DNA from: Metallyticus violacea
Taxonomy: Eukaryota; Arthropoda; Insecta; Mantodea; Metallyticidae
Assembly (NCBI GenBank): GCA_030762175.1
Contig: CM060830.1
Location: forward strand, 54,151,001 to 54,215,000
Reading direction: 5' to 3'
DNA: 64,000 bases
The translations under genes were made by a program, and so were the position numbers. The notes under the pieces were generated by a model that was not told the origin of the DNA, did not search any database, and saw nothing but the letters and a program-made list of their open reading frames with translations. Position 1 is the stretch's first letter. Every line of letters begins with the position of its first letter. Of this stretch, positions 53,931-64,000 are shown one piece after another.

Positions 53931-54044
53931 ACTAATGATTGTCGTATTTTCTAAAATTAAACAGTATAAAGAAATGAGTACATTTTTTGCCGTAAACTTT
54001 CATTAACAACATTGAAATAAGAATCAGATGAGAAACATTTGAGG
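53931..54044. other. Unassigned spacer
   Basis: Nothing recognised. Confidence 0.35.
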
Positions 54045-54115
54045 CCATTGCTGGGATTCGAATCGCGGTACTTCGGCTACATTACTTTGGTTCTTTCATC
54101 TGATTCACCGTGACT
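54045..54115 (-). repeat. tRNA-like SINE head, weak
   Basis: The minus strand contains CCGCGATTCGAATCCCAGC, a good B box. The expected A box upstream is decayed. No other copy of the body was recognised. Confidence 0.4.
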
Positions 54116-55294
54116 TGTTGGACCACAGTCAAAAATCTTCCTTATCTGAGTTTGTATACCTTGGCATAGGAAACAGTATATTTTTGATGAACGCGGTTGT
54201 CTCAAACGTGCTTGTTTAATATAAAAGATTAATAATTAAGAGAACACAAGGCGAGAAATAATTAATTTATAGAAAAAAAGAAGAAACGTAATTTTGTGTA
54301 TTTACCCCTTGCTTTACCAAGACAAAACTCACATACTTGCACGGGCAAAGTGTCCATTAAGACTGTAAGGCTGATTCTACTCAAAACTAGTATGCTGGCT
54401 CGTATGTATTAATTGTTGTTCACGTAGGCAGTCGATCATCAATAATGCGGCCGAAGACTCGGCTAGATTTTGTAAGCGACTGTCAGGGAGAGGTGCAGGG
54501 CTTCTTTTATGGAGTTACGTTATTGTAGTTTACCCTTGGTTCCAGTCCATTTGATTTTGTCTGCTTCTTCTGAGAATTTTTAGAAGCTGAAGCTAATAGA
54601 AGGACCGGAATGCAGACGATATTTATTTCAAATGCCTGTTTCGATATTTTTATTGTATCGTGATAATATGGAATAATGTATTATTTTATATAAAAGTGAA
54701 TTCAATTTACTATAGCTTATTGCATGTAAATCTCATTCCTAAACTGCCTTAAGTGTATTTTAGTTTACGCGGGACCGCTAGTCGTGTGATATGGTTGATA
54801 CTCATTTATATTTTTTATCCATTTATACGTAATTATCAACTGCAGTAGAACTAGAATTATGGAGAAAGAGGCGATAAAATGTTCAGTGGTACATCACAAG
54901 AATTCATTTCAAGAATTATATATAAGGACTGGAAAATTGAGCTCAGTTAATTGAAAATGAAAAATGTTTTAAAATGTTGTATATCTTCTTCTTCTTGGTT
55001 ATCAGTCAGCACCGTTAACCACCTAGACCAAGGAAGAGGTAAAAATGTGTATACCAAACTAATTTAATTACCACTTATATTATTGAAAGTCACCTGCCAT
55101 CATTTTTCTTTTATCCAGTGCCAGCCCATAGTTTATGAACTTGTGCAAATACCCCTGACATGGTGGTATTGTAACGGACTTCTGAAGCCGGAATGCTCAT
55201 AGAGCGCCGCTACGATGTCTCAGTAGAGAAGATGCTGAAGGAAAAATGGTTATAGTGCTCCAGGTGAGTCGTTAAATCTACGAGTACCCAAACG
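54116..55294. other. Unassigned AT-rich DNA, 1.2 kb
   Basis: No recognised feature. A GC-richer stretch near 55160-55260 may belong to the repeat E copy that follows. Confidence 0.3.
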
Positions 55295-55415
55295 TAATGC
55301 GTACGAATGGATGAAATGAATTAATGGTGGTGCAAATTATTTCGGAATCCTTGGCACCTTTAAGTTATCTGGCATCAATCTTCTCAGGATAAGGAAAAAC
55401 TATGCAAAAACCTTA
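55295..55415 (-). repeat. Repeat E fragment, tail part
   Basis: Matches the distal part of the repeat at 1240-1490 in the same orientation: GGATGAAATGAATTAATGG, GTGCAAATTATTTCGGAATC, CACCTTTAAG and TTCTCAGGATAAGGA. The tRNA-like head is missing. Confidence 0.55.
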
Positions 55416-56034
55416 CCTTATCACATTAATACATTACATAAGCATTTTCGTGAAATATGTCACTTATATTAGATGATCCATTAATTTCGACCATTAATCC
55501 CATCTCAACCTACAGTATACAAACTTTGCATGGTTGGGTTTAGCAAAACGTGGGGTCGAGTGTGATTTTAATAATATAAACAAAAGGAAGAAGAAAAGCC
55601 ACAGACCCAGCAACGAGATACCGCAAAACTCACATTTCAAAGCGTGTCATTTCTGTATGTTTCTACTTTAAAAGGCATAATTAGCCTTTTGATGTCTAGT
55701 GTGTGTAATTGTCTCATCTGTTGTTTGTGGAAATGCGGTATATTGTACATACACTGAATATTTATACAAGTACGAGCTAATATTTTATGTTATGCTTTCC
55801 ATATCAGGAGTTGCGTTATTGCTTTTAGCATAATAAGCATTTTAGGCAGATAACTAGCTATAAAATGTTTCCAACAGTCAGGAATATTAATTTAATTTTC
55901 TTGTGGACTAATGCACTGAAGAATTAGGATTTAAATTCTTTATTAGCGCTTCTGAAACTTTCCTTGCCTGCGGAATCCTTTTAAAATTTTTCATAACTGG
56001 TTTTTAAATTTAAGCATATATAAAATAAAGTAAT
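55416..56034. other. Unassigned AT-rich DNA
   Basis: Nothing recognised. Confidence 0.35.
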
Positions 56035-56110
56035 TCTAATCACGGCCGGAAATCAAACCAGCAACTTTGAACCTCACGTGCTGACAACTTAGCTGCTGTG
56101 TTCTCCTCCA
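56035..56110 (-). repeat. tRNA-like SINE head
   Basis: The minus strand contains CAGCAGCTAAGTTGTCAGCA (A-box-like) and GCTGGTTTGATTTCCGGCC (B-box-like) at nearly normal tRNA spacing. No body shared with the other families was identified. Confidence 0.45.
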
Positions 56111-56279
56111 AGCATGGAACAGCGGACCTCCCATCTGATTCTATATATCCCGCAGATCTCCCCAAGGTTTCTCTACTATGAGGAATTTGTTCCTTAAGAG
56201 GCGTTTCGTAATGCTACCAGTGCTTATAACCAGGCTTCCAGTTTTAAAAACCAACTAGCGTTATTGTATGCACAGACTT

Positions 56280-56435
56280 TTTCCTTCTACACCCAAGACC
56301 GCGGGTTCAAACCCGGCCAGGACCGATGGATTTTTTCGGGCGTAAAAGTCCTAAGTATGGCTTCCTTCGGAAGGGAAGTAAAACCGTGGGTCCTAAGTCG
56401 TAGATTTAGGGCACTAAAAACTTCCAGCCTTGAAA
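56280..56435 (+). mobile_element. SINE-A fragment
   Basis: It starts within the anticodon region (CACCCAAGACCGCGGG), keeps the B box GGTTCAAACCCGG and CCAGGACCGATGG, and continues through GGGCGTAAAAGTCC and CTTCCTTCGGAAGGGAAG. It degrades after CACTAAAAACTTCCAGCC. Both ends are truncated. Confidence 0.88.
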
Positions 56436-57507
56436 CAGTTTTAATGTGGGGAGGAAGAAGTCATTGGATGGGAGTTTTAATTAATTGTGATATTAATAGT
56501 ATTTGTAGAATAACATTAAGTTCTTCTGCTCTCCCGCCGCTGTCTCGATGCGTCGCTTTACCGCGGCTAGCTTCTTATGTATATAGCTGGATATTTTGTT
56601 ACCTTTTCAGGTCAACGGGGGGGAATGGTCGCGAACTAGGGAATATATAAGCAAAGTTCAAGACTGGAGATAACTCTATTTATTTCTTTTTGTCACTGGT
56701 TTAATGTAAAGGATCGCCTTTCTAAGTTTCTGTTGAGCGGTTTTTATTTCTCACTTCGCCTAACCTATTAACTGTCTATCAGAACACTCCAAGATCATTG
56801 ACTCTTGTTTTAACTCAGGAATCAACTATCACTGCCCAATTATTTAATTCTTTCTCTCTACCTTGACGGTTCGACACTTACCGCTCAATTCTTTCTACTG
56901 TCAATTGCTAGGAAACCTAATATTTTATCAAACGTTCCCTCATCCGGTCGTTAGACCTTCTCCCATTTCTACAATTATTCCATTTAAAAATTTCTCCCTA
57001 TTCGCTGAGGGGCGTGCATATTTTCATTCTCCGATTCCTTATTGGACCTTCCATAGGCCTTAACTTTAAAAATGCTTCCATTTTCCTTTTTGGTTCCAAC
57101 AAGCCTGGTTTATTTCACTTTCTATTGTTTACTGTCTCATACTGTTGCCTTTTGTAGGCTAACTAAAACTGAAATTTACCAGAAGCTCAAGAGAGGCAAA
57201 CCTTTTTCGACATAAAAGAATCAAATACAAAGAACACTCTTGGTCATCTGTTCTTTGTCCATTACACAAAACACATTCACCCTCTCTATCTTGTCGAACA
57301 TCTATTCTGTCGCCAGACTTTCTTTTCTATTACGCAAAAAAAAAAAAAAAAAAACACACAAAAATATACAATGCATGAATAACTTAACAACTAACATGAA
57401 TATACATAAATTGTATGCACTAGCCGTAATGCTGTTTATAATATTTGGAATTTATTATGTTAACATTTTATATTACTTTAATTAGGGATGGCGTCTCATT
57501 AATATTG
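56436..57507. other. Unassigned DNA, 1.1 kb
   Basis: A poly(A) run at 57337-57354. Short frames at 56863-57063 and 57240-57485 have no recognised domain. A mixed GC-richer patch at 56510-56640 was not identified. Confidence 0.3.
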
Positions 57508-57612
57508 CTTCAGCCTGAAAGAAGAGACCTCTAAGCCAAATTTATCGGGCTGAATTGAATAGGACGCTGATGACCTGAGATATTAAAGAGCGTCCGTAAA
57601 TAAAACAAATCA
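57508..57612 (+). mobile_element. SINE-A fragment, 3' end only
   Basis: CTTCAGCCTGAAAGAAGAGA, GCCAAATTTATCGGGC, TGAATAGGACGCTGATGACC and GAGCGTCCGTAAATAAAAC match the last 100 bases of the family. It is strongly 5'-truncated. Confidence 0.87.
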
Positions 57613-58748
57613 ACAACGACTGTCTCCTTTTTCCTTCGAATAGAACCGCGATTAGAACTAAAATAATCTCAGTGTATATGATATAATTGCGTTTGGCTCA
57701 ACCCATTAAAAGAAAAAAAAAAATAATCGATGCCTGATGTCGCTTCGTGTTTCCTTGTGGTGTTTTTCTTCTCGGGAAGATTGAATGCATATGATGCAAA
57801 ATGCATGAGAAAGAGTAAAAAGAACAACGCTGGTTGGTGTCTTACACAACCTTAAACATTAATGCATCATTTGTTCACAGACGATGGAGCTGTCACTTCG
57901 CAGCCTTTAAATATTTATATCGCCCCACTCCTAACGCTGTGCTTTTGACAAATTTGATCAAATCGTGTACTTTGCTCACCAACTTTCTGCAGCCTTGGTG
58001 TTTGCGAAACTTTTGTTATACATGCAAGAAAACCTCAAAAAGCGCGTTGGAATTTTCCTCGTAAACTTTGAAGATGCTCAATAATTTATTTTATCCCCGG
58101 AGTGTTCTTAGTTGGGCTTGTTGGGAAAAGTTCTTTCATCAGAATTCTTTATGAATAGCTTGCACTTGCTGTTGGAACGTACTCCATAGAGCGTGTAGAA
58201 AAGATTTAAGAATCCAGCTTTCCTTTTGTGACGCAAACTACTAACAATCATATCTAGAACAAATGAGACATGCAGTTCCTAAACTCACCTTACCCATGTT
58301 TTATAAAAAATAAGCTAATGATGTACTTGACTTTTTGCTTAAAAACACGCAATTAATTTATAAAATCTCACTTTATCTTAACTTAATTCATGTTTATAAA
58401 TAGTTTGATATTGCGAATCGTATCTTAGCCAATTTCTTTTCCAATTTTCCTAACAGAGTCTTATCCAAGTTTGTCTTTAACAATAAAACTTTGTCTAATT
58501 CATGACAGTTTTGCACGGATCACTGAAATATCTTTTAAAATTGCTCTTATCTGTTACATTTGAAATGATTAGTCTTCTAAGGCGGATGTTAGTTATATTA
58601 TTTTGAGCACTATTATTGTCATGCCAGTAATAATAATAATTTTGAATAAAATTAGTTTAAAAAGTTGTATTTATCCCTATGTGCTGTTCCAAAATTTGCC
58701 TTGTTATTGCATTTTTCCAGAACTCTCTTTATTTAAAGTTTAAGGCCG
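57613..58748. other. Unassigned AT-rich DNA, 1.1 kb
   Basis: Nothing recognised. A 76-codon frame at 57834-58064 has no known domain. Confidence 0.35.
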
Positions 58749-59640
58749 AATACGAGGTAAGATTCATAAGTTCCCGGCTTGACAATGCATTTGTCATACT
58801 TTTGGATGAATATTCCAATACCTTTTAAAAACAATGCGAAGATTTGTCAGGAAATCAGCGTTCTTATCCTTCCTGAATTTCCGTCCTCGAACGTCATATT
58901 TCATTTGTTAAAATAGGTAGTAATTATTGGAGGCAAGATCTGGATGGCAAGGTAAATTATTGAGCTTCTGGAAGCTACACGTTTTCACAGTACTCTTATG
59001 GACTCCTAGACGCGGCATTCCAAGCCCTGTTCCTTGATGGCACTGCGCAATTCACCCTTCATCCATTACTCCATTTATTCTCTTTTTGAAAGGCGGTCAT
59101 ATTAGATGACCATAGTTTCGTCCCTTTTGACGATGGATTCCAATACTGCCCTCTCGTTACCTCGGCAAAGGTTTAAGGTTAATAGCATTCCACGCGCACT
59201 TGCATTCGGAGCACCCTTCCTGTGTTGACTTTATGTATATGCATGCAGATGCTTATGAAAGACGCTAAGCTCAGTTTTGCAACTATTTCTTTTGCCTTGA
59301 GGCGTCAGTCACTCAGATAAGGGAGATGATTTCTTATGTCATGCCTGTTTCAAGGCTCTCTCTACTCAAAAGAAAAATTTGGCCACTCCTCCATAGCGGA
59401 AGCTTTGTCAATGTGCCACCAAGGTCTTTAATATTATCACAGCCCCGAAACAACACCCGCTTATTTCCTGCTTTTTCCTACAGTTAACTAAAGAAATGGC
59501 TGGACACTAAGGGCTTACCAATCCATAAATATTTTACATTATGAATTCTAACCGCGGGAATTTAGAATAAATCAAATAAAATGATAATATAAACTGACTG
59601 TTTCATCGCTACTATTGCAGCTTTTTAATGGTATTGCAAT
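58749..59640 (-). pseudogene. Mori-like mariner relic, with one possible TIR
   Basis: The left edge, TACGAGGTAAGATTCATAAG then TTCCCGGC, resembles the TIR of the element at 13562. On the minus strand the frames give RGNERAVLESIV, KRDETMVI.YDRLSKRE (near 59110-59160; first catalytic aspartate), and then skip to CHPDLASNNYYLF and MKYDVRGRKF (near 58870-58920). They correspond closely to RGNETEALQIIV, YYDPFSKRES and LASSDYFLF of the 13.6 kb copy. The HDN block is deleted. The right TIR was not located, so the right boundary is approximate. Confidence 0.7.
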
Positions 59641-60924
59641 GAGAATGTGTTACCTCTAGGATACTGTTGCAATGGCCAGGGAGAAAAGTTGTGCATCTTG
59701 ACTTGCTCGTGTCTCTCGATAGACTGACACAAGGTTGATAGAGTACATAAGGTTGGTTCTTCCGCAACTAGTGCTTCTATTGGTAGATGCCCTCTTTGTA
59801 TAACCAGACATTTTGTACAGAATATATTAAAAGCAAATTATATTACATAAACTATAATACAAAAGACTGTCAGTAATAAAAAGCACAATCACATTTATTA
59901 TATAGGATACCAGACACACTTCTTTGCTAGACTTTCGTGTATTTGTTCCCGTAATGCGTAAAGCAACGAAAACGTGTTACTGTCTACGCAGGTTAAATAC
60001 ACCTCCCCTGTACTGAGGCTTTTCCTTACCAAAACCTCCAAACATGCAGCTATACACATGCGCAGAGCTTGGCTCCTTCACACACTCCAGATGAGCGTGG
60101 AATTAGCGTGCGATTGTTAACTTCAAATACTGTTCTGCACATTTGCTTAAATGAATTTGTCAAGCAAATGAATGGGATGACTGAAAAGGAAATGTGGTGT
60201 TTATACACCTAAATCATATATCAATTAGTCCGAACAACGCAACAATGAATCTTGCCTTCTATATCACGCCGAAAACGTATGGATCGCATTTTGGACCCTG
60301 AAATGAATAGATATATTTTGTAATGAAGGGTCGGCTTTGTAACGAAAGGTGGTATTATAAGGAATCGTAACATTGACAAGATATAATATTGTGTAACAGC
60401 ACGCTGTATATTCTAGTTAGTGAAACATACTGCATAAACCCAAACATAGTAAGACATAGACATAATAATTATTAAGGATGACGCCTTGCCACCCAGAGAT
60501 GACGTGACCTGAAAGGGTCCTCAGAGAAACACTTGCATAACCAAAAAGCAACCCTCTTTTCCACCTACTTAAAATATTAGTCTACGTGTGCATGTTATAG
60601 ATAGACAGAATTATTGTACTGGTGAAGTATTGTTTAGTTTTAAGCTTAACAAACCCAAACCATGAACCTCTTAGAACTTATGATGTCAGGACCCGGTGAC
60701 TGTTGACCTCATAGGGTGGGAAGTGTATTACAATTTCCTAAAATCTTATAAAAAGATTTAGCTCTCAAATTATACAGCCTAACACACAGCTTGTGTGAAA
60801 AAATACATTAATGCAAATGAACTCTAATAGTGTGATTAACTACAAAGTCTGCACAATAAATACTGGAAGGTATAGAGACATCTGCAATGATATCTGGGGG
60901 TGTATTAGACTAAGGTGGGGCAGA
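59641..60924. other. Unassigned DNA, 1.3 kb
   Basis: No recognised feature. Part of it may be the decayed right end of the mariner relic. Confidence 0.35.
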
Positions 60925-61000
60925 ATGGCATAGATAAGGACATCAGTACGGTTAGCCAAAGATCCATGGTTCGATTTCTGGTCGTCCACTCCAATTTTTT
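60925..61000 (+). repeat. tRNA-like SINE head, weak
   Basis: GGCATAGATAAGGACATC is a poor A-box region, and CATGGTTCGATTTCTGGTC is a good B-box arm. The overall layout resembles SINE-C but the body does not match clearly. Confidence 0.4.
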
Positions 61001-61840
61001 TCTATGTAACTTTTATTCCAAAGGCTTTCGTTATGTTTCTGCAACAGGATATATAATTCAATATTGATAAAATCTGTAATCAGTAACTTCAGCTATTTTA
61101 CGCTGTATAATTTACCAAAAAAATACTAACGAAGGATAAAGCTTTGGGTCTCGAGTGAAGTTAAATGCCTGTGAATACATCCTGCGGTAGGTGACTCAAA
61201 CTCTGTGCCTTTCTGTTCAAACACGTGCTTTACATTCCATTTCCCGTCACGAGCTGGTACACGCTTCCGCGATTTGTAAACATTACCCGTTCCTGGTAGT
61301 AATACGTGTAAATATGTGAAAGGGGAAAAGGTCATTTTCAAGAGCCGGGACGCTCATTTCACTAGCTACCCTTACGCTGTTTGAAATAGAAGGGGAAAAA
61401 ATATTTGTGATATCAATAGGGAACGGAATATCGTACTTCCGTTTTGGTTTCGACATAATTTATACTCCTGTGCTTCAAATTCTAAAGCTTTGGAGCGCTG
61501 TATATTTCGCTCTGACACATGCTGTATGCATTATTGTGTTCATTTTGCTTTTTTTTTTTTAATTAACATACGTAGCTGTAAAAAATGTTACATTTTCTTT
61601 AAATATCATTCATAAATATTTTAGTACTACATGTACAGAAATTGGGAAATAACTTTAATGTGATTTTTAAAAAAAATAAATTAGTAAAATTAGTCTCTTT
61701 TATTTATTTTTGTTAACAATATTGAGCATGTTATTATTTTAAATAATTAAACATTTTTACCGTAAAAAATGTACATTTTCTCAAGAATTACAAAACACAG
61801 TGAAATAATCATTTGCGTATTTGTAGCTGAGAATAACATC
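61001..61840. other. Unassigned AT-rich DNA
   Basis: A 71-codon minus-strand frame (61126-61341) is unassigned. The right half is extremely AT-rich and may contain an older diverged unit of the tandem repeat that follows. Confidence 0.35.
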
Positions 61841-62205
61841 AATAAATTGAATTTTGTACTTGTTCAATATATCTGATATAAAATTTAAAAATTGTCTAAC
61901 AACTAAAAAAAAATTACCAATGTTGTTAGAGACACTAATTTTTAAAAATAAATAAAAAGATTCCCATTATCAATAAATTGAAATTTCTACTTTTATCATT
62001 ACTATATCTGATATAACTTTTTTGTAACAACTGAATGATTTACCAATGATTTTAGCTGCTAATTTTTTAAAATAAATGAAAAGATTCAGGTTAATTAATA
62101 AATTGAAGTTTGCACTTTGGTCATATCTCGTATAACATTTTAAAATGAAAATGAAAACATTTTACCAATGTTTTTATAGCTACTAACCTTTAAAAATAAA
62201 TTACA
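61841..62205. repeat. Tandem repeat, about 125-131 bp unit, 3 copies
   Basis: The word AATAAATTGAA recurs at 61841, 61972 and 62097. In each unit it is followed in the same order by ATATCTGATATAA (or a variant), an ACCAATG word, and a TAATTTTTTAAAAATAAAT-like stretch. Units differ by substitutions and small indels. The sequence is noncoding and very AT-rich. Confidence 0.85.
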
Positions 62206-62852
62206 CCTGTAAACAACGACAAAAATGTTTGCATCATTAGATGAATAGTTTCTGAGGTAAGATACATTAAATAAGAAAACCTTAGGTTTGAGGAAAATGC
62301 TGTAATATCGCTCTCCAAATTCTTTTCTATATTATTAGTGCTTTCTTGGTCCATATCCAGCTTCCTTGTTTTTTTTTTTGTTTTTTTTTTTCCATCCTCT
62401 TTGCCCTTCTTTTATCTCTTCCTTCTTACTGGACACTGGTCTTTGTTCCAAAGCATGCGTGCCGATGCAACAAACTTCTGCAAGTTCCGCACTTTGCTGC
62501 TTACTATATTCCCACACTGAAGCAAGGCTATTGCGTCATTAACAGCTGTTTCTACAGTGAGGATGTAAAACTTGTCTTAGGATATCCTTTCCCTATTAAT
62601 GGAATTAAAAACTCTTTTACATTCTGGGTCTTCCCATGTAAACACTTTATCAGCAGTTCTGGGTTGCAGAAATGTCTACCAATTATTAGAGCATGAAAGT
62701 CAATTTTGTTTCATAGTATTGTGTTCTTTCAGCATGGTTTTTGTTTTACACCATGCAGAAATGTGGTTCGTTATCATATGAAGCTTTATGCTAGAAAGGA
62801 CCCCACATTGCTTTTAATTCATTTATATTATCCCTAGTAGTCTTAAACATAA
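62206..62852. other. Unassigned AT-rich DNA
   Basis: A T-rich run at 62370-62395. Open frames here (62335-62517, 62346-62696) are short and unassigned. Confidence 0.35.
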
Positions 62853-62854
62853 TA

Positions 62855-64000
62855 CAAGGGTTGGAACTTAAATAGTGGTAACTATTTATTTATAACCAAT
62901 ACAAAAGAGTTACATGTTAGCAACCTTTACTGTCCTTCAATGCAGTCACCAGTGTTCTGTATAACTCGTTGCCAGCGATGTGGAAGTCGTAGTATATCTT
63001 AAGCAGAGCCTGTTCTCTTGATGGTGCAGATGGAGCGGTCTACTGTCTGTCGAATCTCTGGAACACTTCTGAAGCGAATGGTTCCTTCATCTTCGGAATC
63101 AAATCAAAGTCACAAGGACTTAAGTCCGGGGAGTATGGTGGATGGTACAGTACTTCCCAGCCCCATCGACTGAACAAATCAGCCACAGCTTGCGCTGTAT
63201 GCGCCTGAGCATCGTCGTGCAAAAGGATGGGCGGATTCTGCAGAAAGTGTTGCCGCTTCTTTCTCAAAGCTGGTCGCAGGTGGTGCTCCAAAAACGAACG
63301 GCAATACTCACCATTGACGGTCTGCCGTGGAGGAATGTAATGCGTTAGGATAACACCATCACAGTCGTACACGAGAATCACCATAACTTTCACCGTATTG
63401 GGGCTCTGACGAACTTTCGACTTTCGTGGTGACCCATATTGATGCCATTCGTTCGATTGGCATTTCAGTTTTGGCTCATACGATTTGGCCCATGTCTCAT
63501 CCAGGGTTATGATACGGCGTAAGAAAGTCTCTCCTTCGCGCTCATAGTGCTCCAAGTGCGTCTTAGCAGCGTCGTAACGCAACCATTTCTCCATTTCCGT
63601 CAAATCATGCGGAACCCATCGTAATGCAATGTTTCGCATGCCCAGGCGTTCCTTCAGGATGTGAAGCACAGTCGTATGCGCTAATCCGGTTTCTTGGGCG
63701 AGCTCACGAATCGCCTGGCGTCGATCGCTGTCCAGTAACATGGCAAGAGCATGCACTCCTTCACTGACGCTCGTAGGACGACCTGCCCGATGAATTTCTG
63801 CCACAGTTTGTCGAACATCTTTGAAGGCTTTTACCCAACGTGCCACTGTTCTGTAAGGAAATGCAGATTCCCCGCAACCTCTTGAAGACCTTTATGACAC
63901 TATCGTGCTGTACGACCTCTGGCACATTCAATCTTGATCCAACTCCGTTGTTCCTGTTTCGAAATCATAGTGACAACAGTGCGTTAGACCGCTAGCTCAC
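62855..64000 (-). mobile_element. Mariner element, truncated by window edge
   Basis: The 3' terminal repeat of the element starts CAAGGGTTGGAACTTAAATA at 62855, after a TA at 62853-62854. The element includes a transposase gene on the minus strand with its start codon at 63968, so the other terminal repeat lies beyond base 64000. It is the same lineage as the relic at 38.15-39.06 kb, and its transposase frame is the least damaged in the window. Confidence 0.92.
62927..63968 (-). pseudogene. Mariner transposase, nearly intact
   Basis: The ATG at 63968 starts MISKQEQRSWIKIECARGRT, followed by an in-frame TAG and a one-base frameshift near 63875. From 63846 a clean frame of 268 codons runs to 63040: ARWVKAFKD, AGRPTSV, a second helix-turn-helix with AIRELAQETGLAHTTVLHIL, and then IITLDETWAKSYEP (catalytic D at residue 116 of this frame). 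LLHDDAQAHTAQAV (D211) and YHPPYSPDLSPCDFDL (D246) follow, giving DD34D with all three acids present. HDD replaces the usual HDN. After MKEP a frameshift near 63080 and a later TAA break the C-terminus RLPHRWQRVIQNTGDCIEG, ending at 62927-62929. It is probably inactive but recently so. Confidence 0.93.

Noticed and set aside
59641..59830. A word near 59790 as the right TIR of the 58.7 kb mariner relic
   Set aside because: Only about a dozen positions agree with the expected end and there is no adjacent TA-duplication support.
1..64000. CRISPR arrays, operons, riboswitches or bacterial insertion sequences
   Set aside because: No spaced short direct repeats, no coding-dense organisation and no bacterial-type ribosome sites were seen. 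The repeats present are eukaryotic SINEs, LINE fragments and Tc1/mariner elements.

Overview
This window looks like repeat-rich, AT-rich nuclear DNA from an insect or close relative with a large genome. I see no bacterial-style gene organisation, no confident intact host gene and no functional RNA gene. The evidence for an arthropod is indirect: mariner, Tc1 and DUF4817-type transposases of the kinds common in insects, tRNA-headed SINEs with target-site duplications, LINE 3' fragments, microsatellites, and a processed copy of a eukaryotic mRNA cap methyltransferase. A cockroach or termite-like polyneopteran is my best guess, but that is inference only.

Layout. 0-9 kb: SINE-A copies (255-547, 3024-3314), a Tc1 relic (about 1.67-2.19 kb), a 96-bp-arm hairpin (3851-4094), a SINE-B copy, a mariner relic (5.8-6.3 kb) directly followed by a DUF4817-type element that itself carries a nested SINE-A, and a LINE 3' fragment. 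9-16 kb: two mariner copies complete between their terminal inverted repeats (9392-10703 and 13562-14858), a LINE 3' end with poly(A), another SINE-A, and a second mariner lineage abutting the second element. 16-30 kb: SINE-C copies, a Mutator-like transposase C-terminal reading frame (19126-19461), a deleted DUF4817-type element (23745-24384), three DNA-transposon relics and two polypyrimidine tracts. 30-42 kb: mostly unassigned AT-rich DNA, with a perfect 74-bp-arm hairpin inside an AT microsatellite (35615-35781) and a mariner relic (38.15-39.06 kb). 42-53 kb: the best DUF4817-type element (43187-44018) with a SINE-B inserted beside it, more SINE-B copies, a retrocopy of RNA guanine-7 methyltransferase (48.5-49.5 kb), a mariner relic and a Tc1 C-terminus. 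53-64 kb: a possible host exon (53652-53850), SINE fragments, a mori-like mariner relic (58.7-59.6 kb), an approximately 125-bp tandem repeat, and the most intact transposase frame in the window (63040-63846), whose element runs off the right edge.

The genes do not work together as a system. The window is a record of successive transposon and retroposon insertions. The class II elements would depend on their own transposases, nearly all broken here. The SINEs and the retrocopy would depend on LINE machinery. The points most worth checking are the two large hairpins, which may form one foldback family, the cap-methyltransferase retrocopy, the possible chimeric head of SINE-B, and the well-preserved Mutator-like and mariner reading frames.
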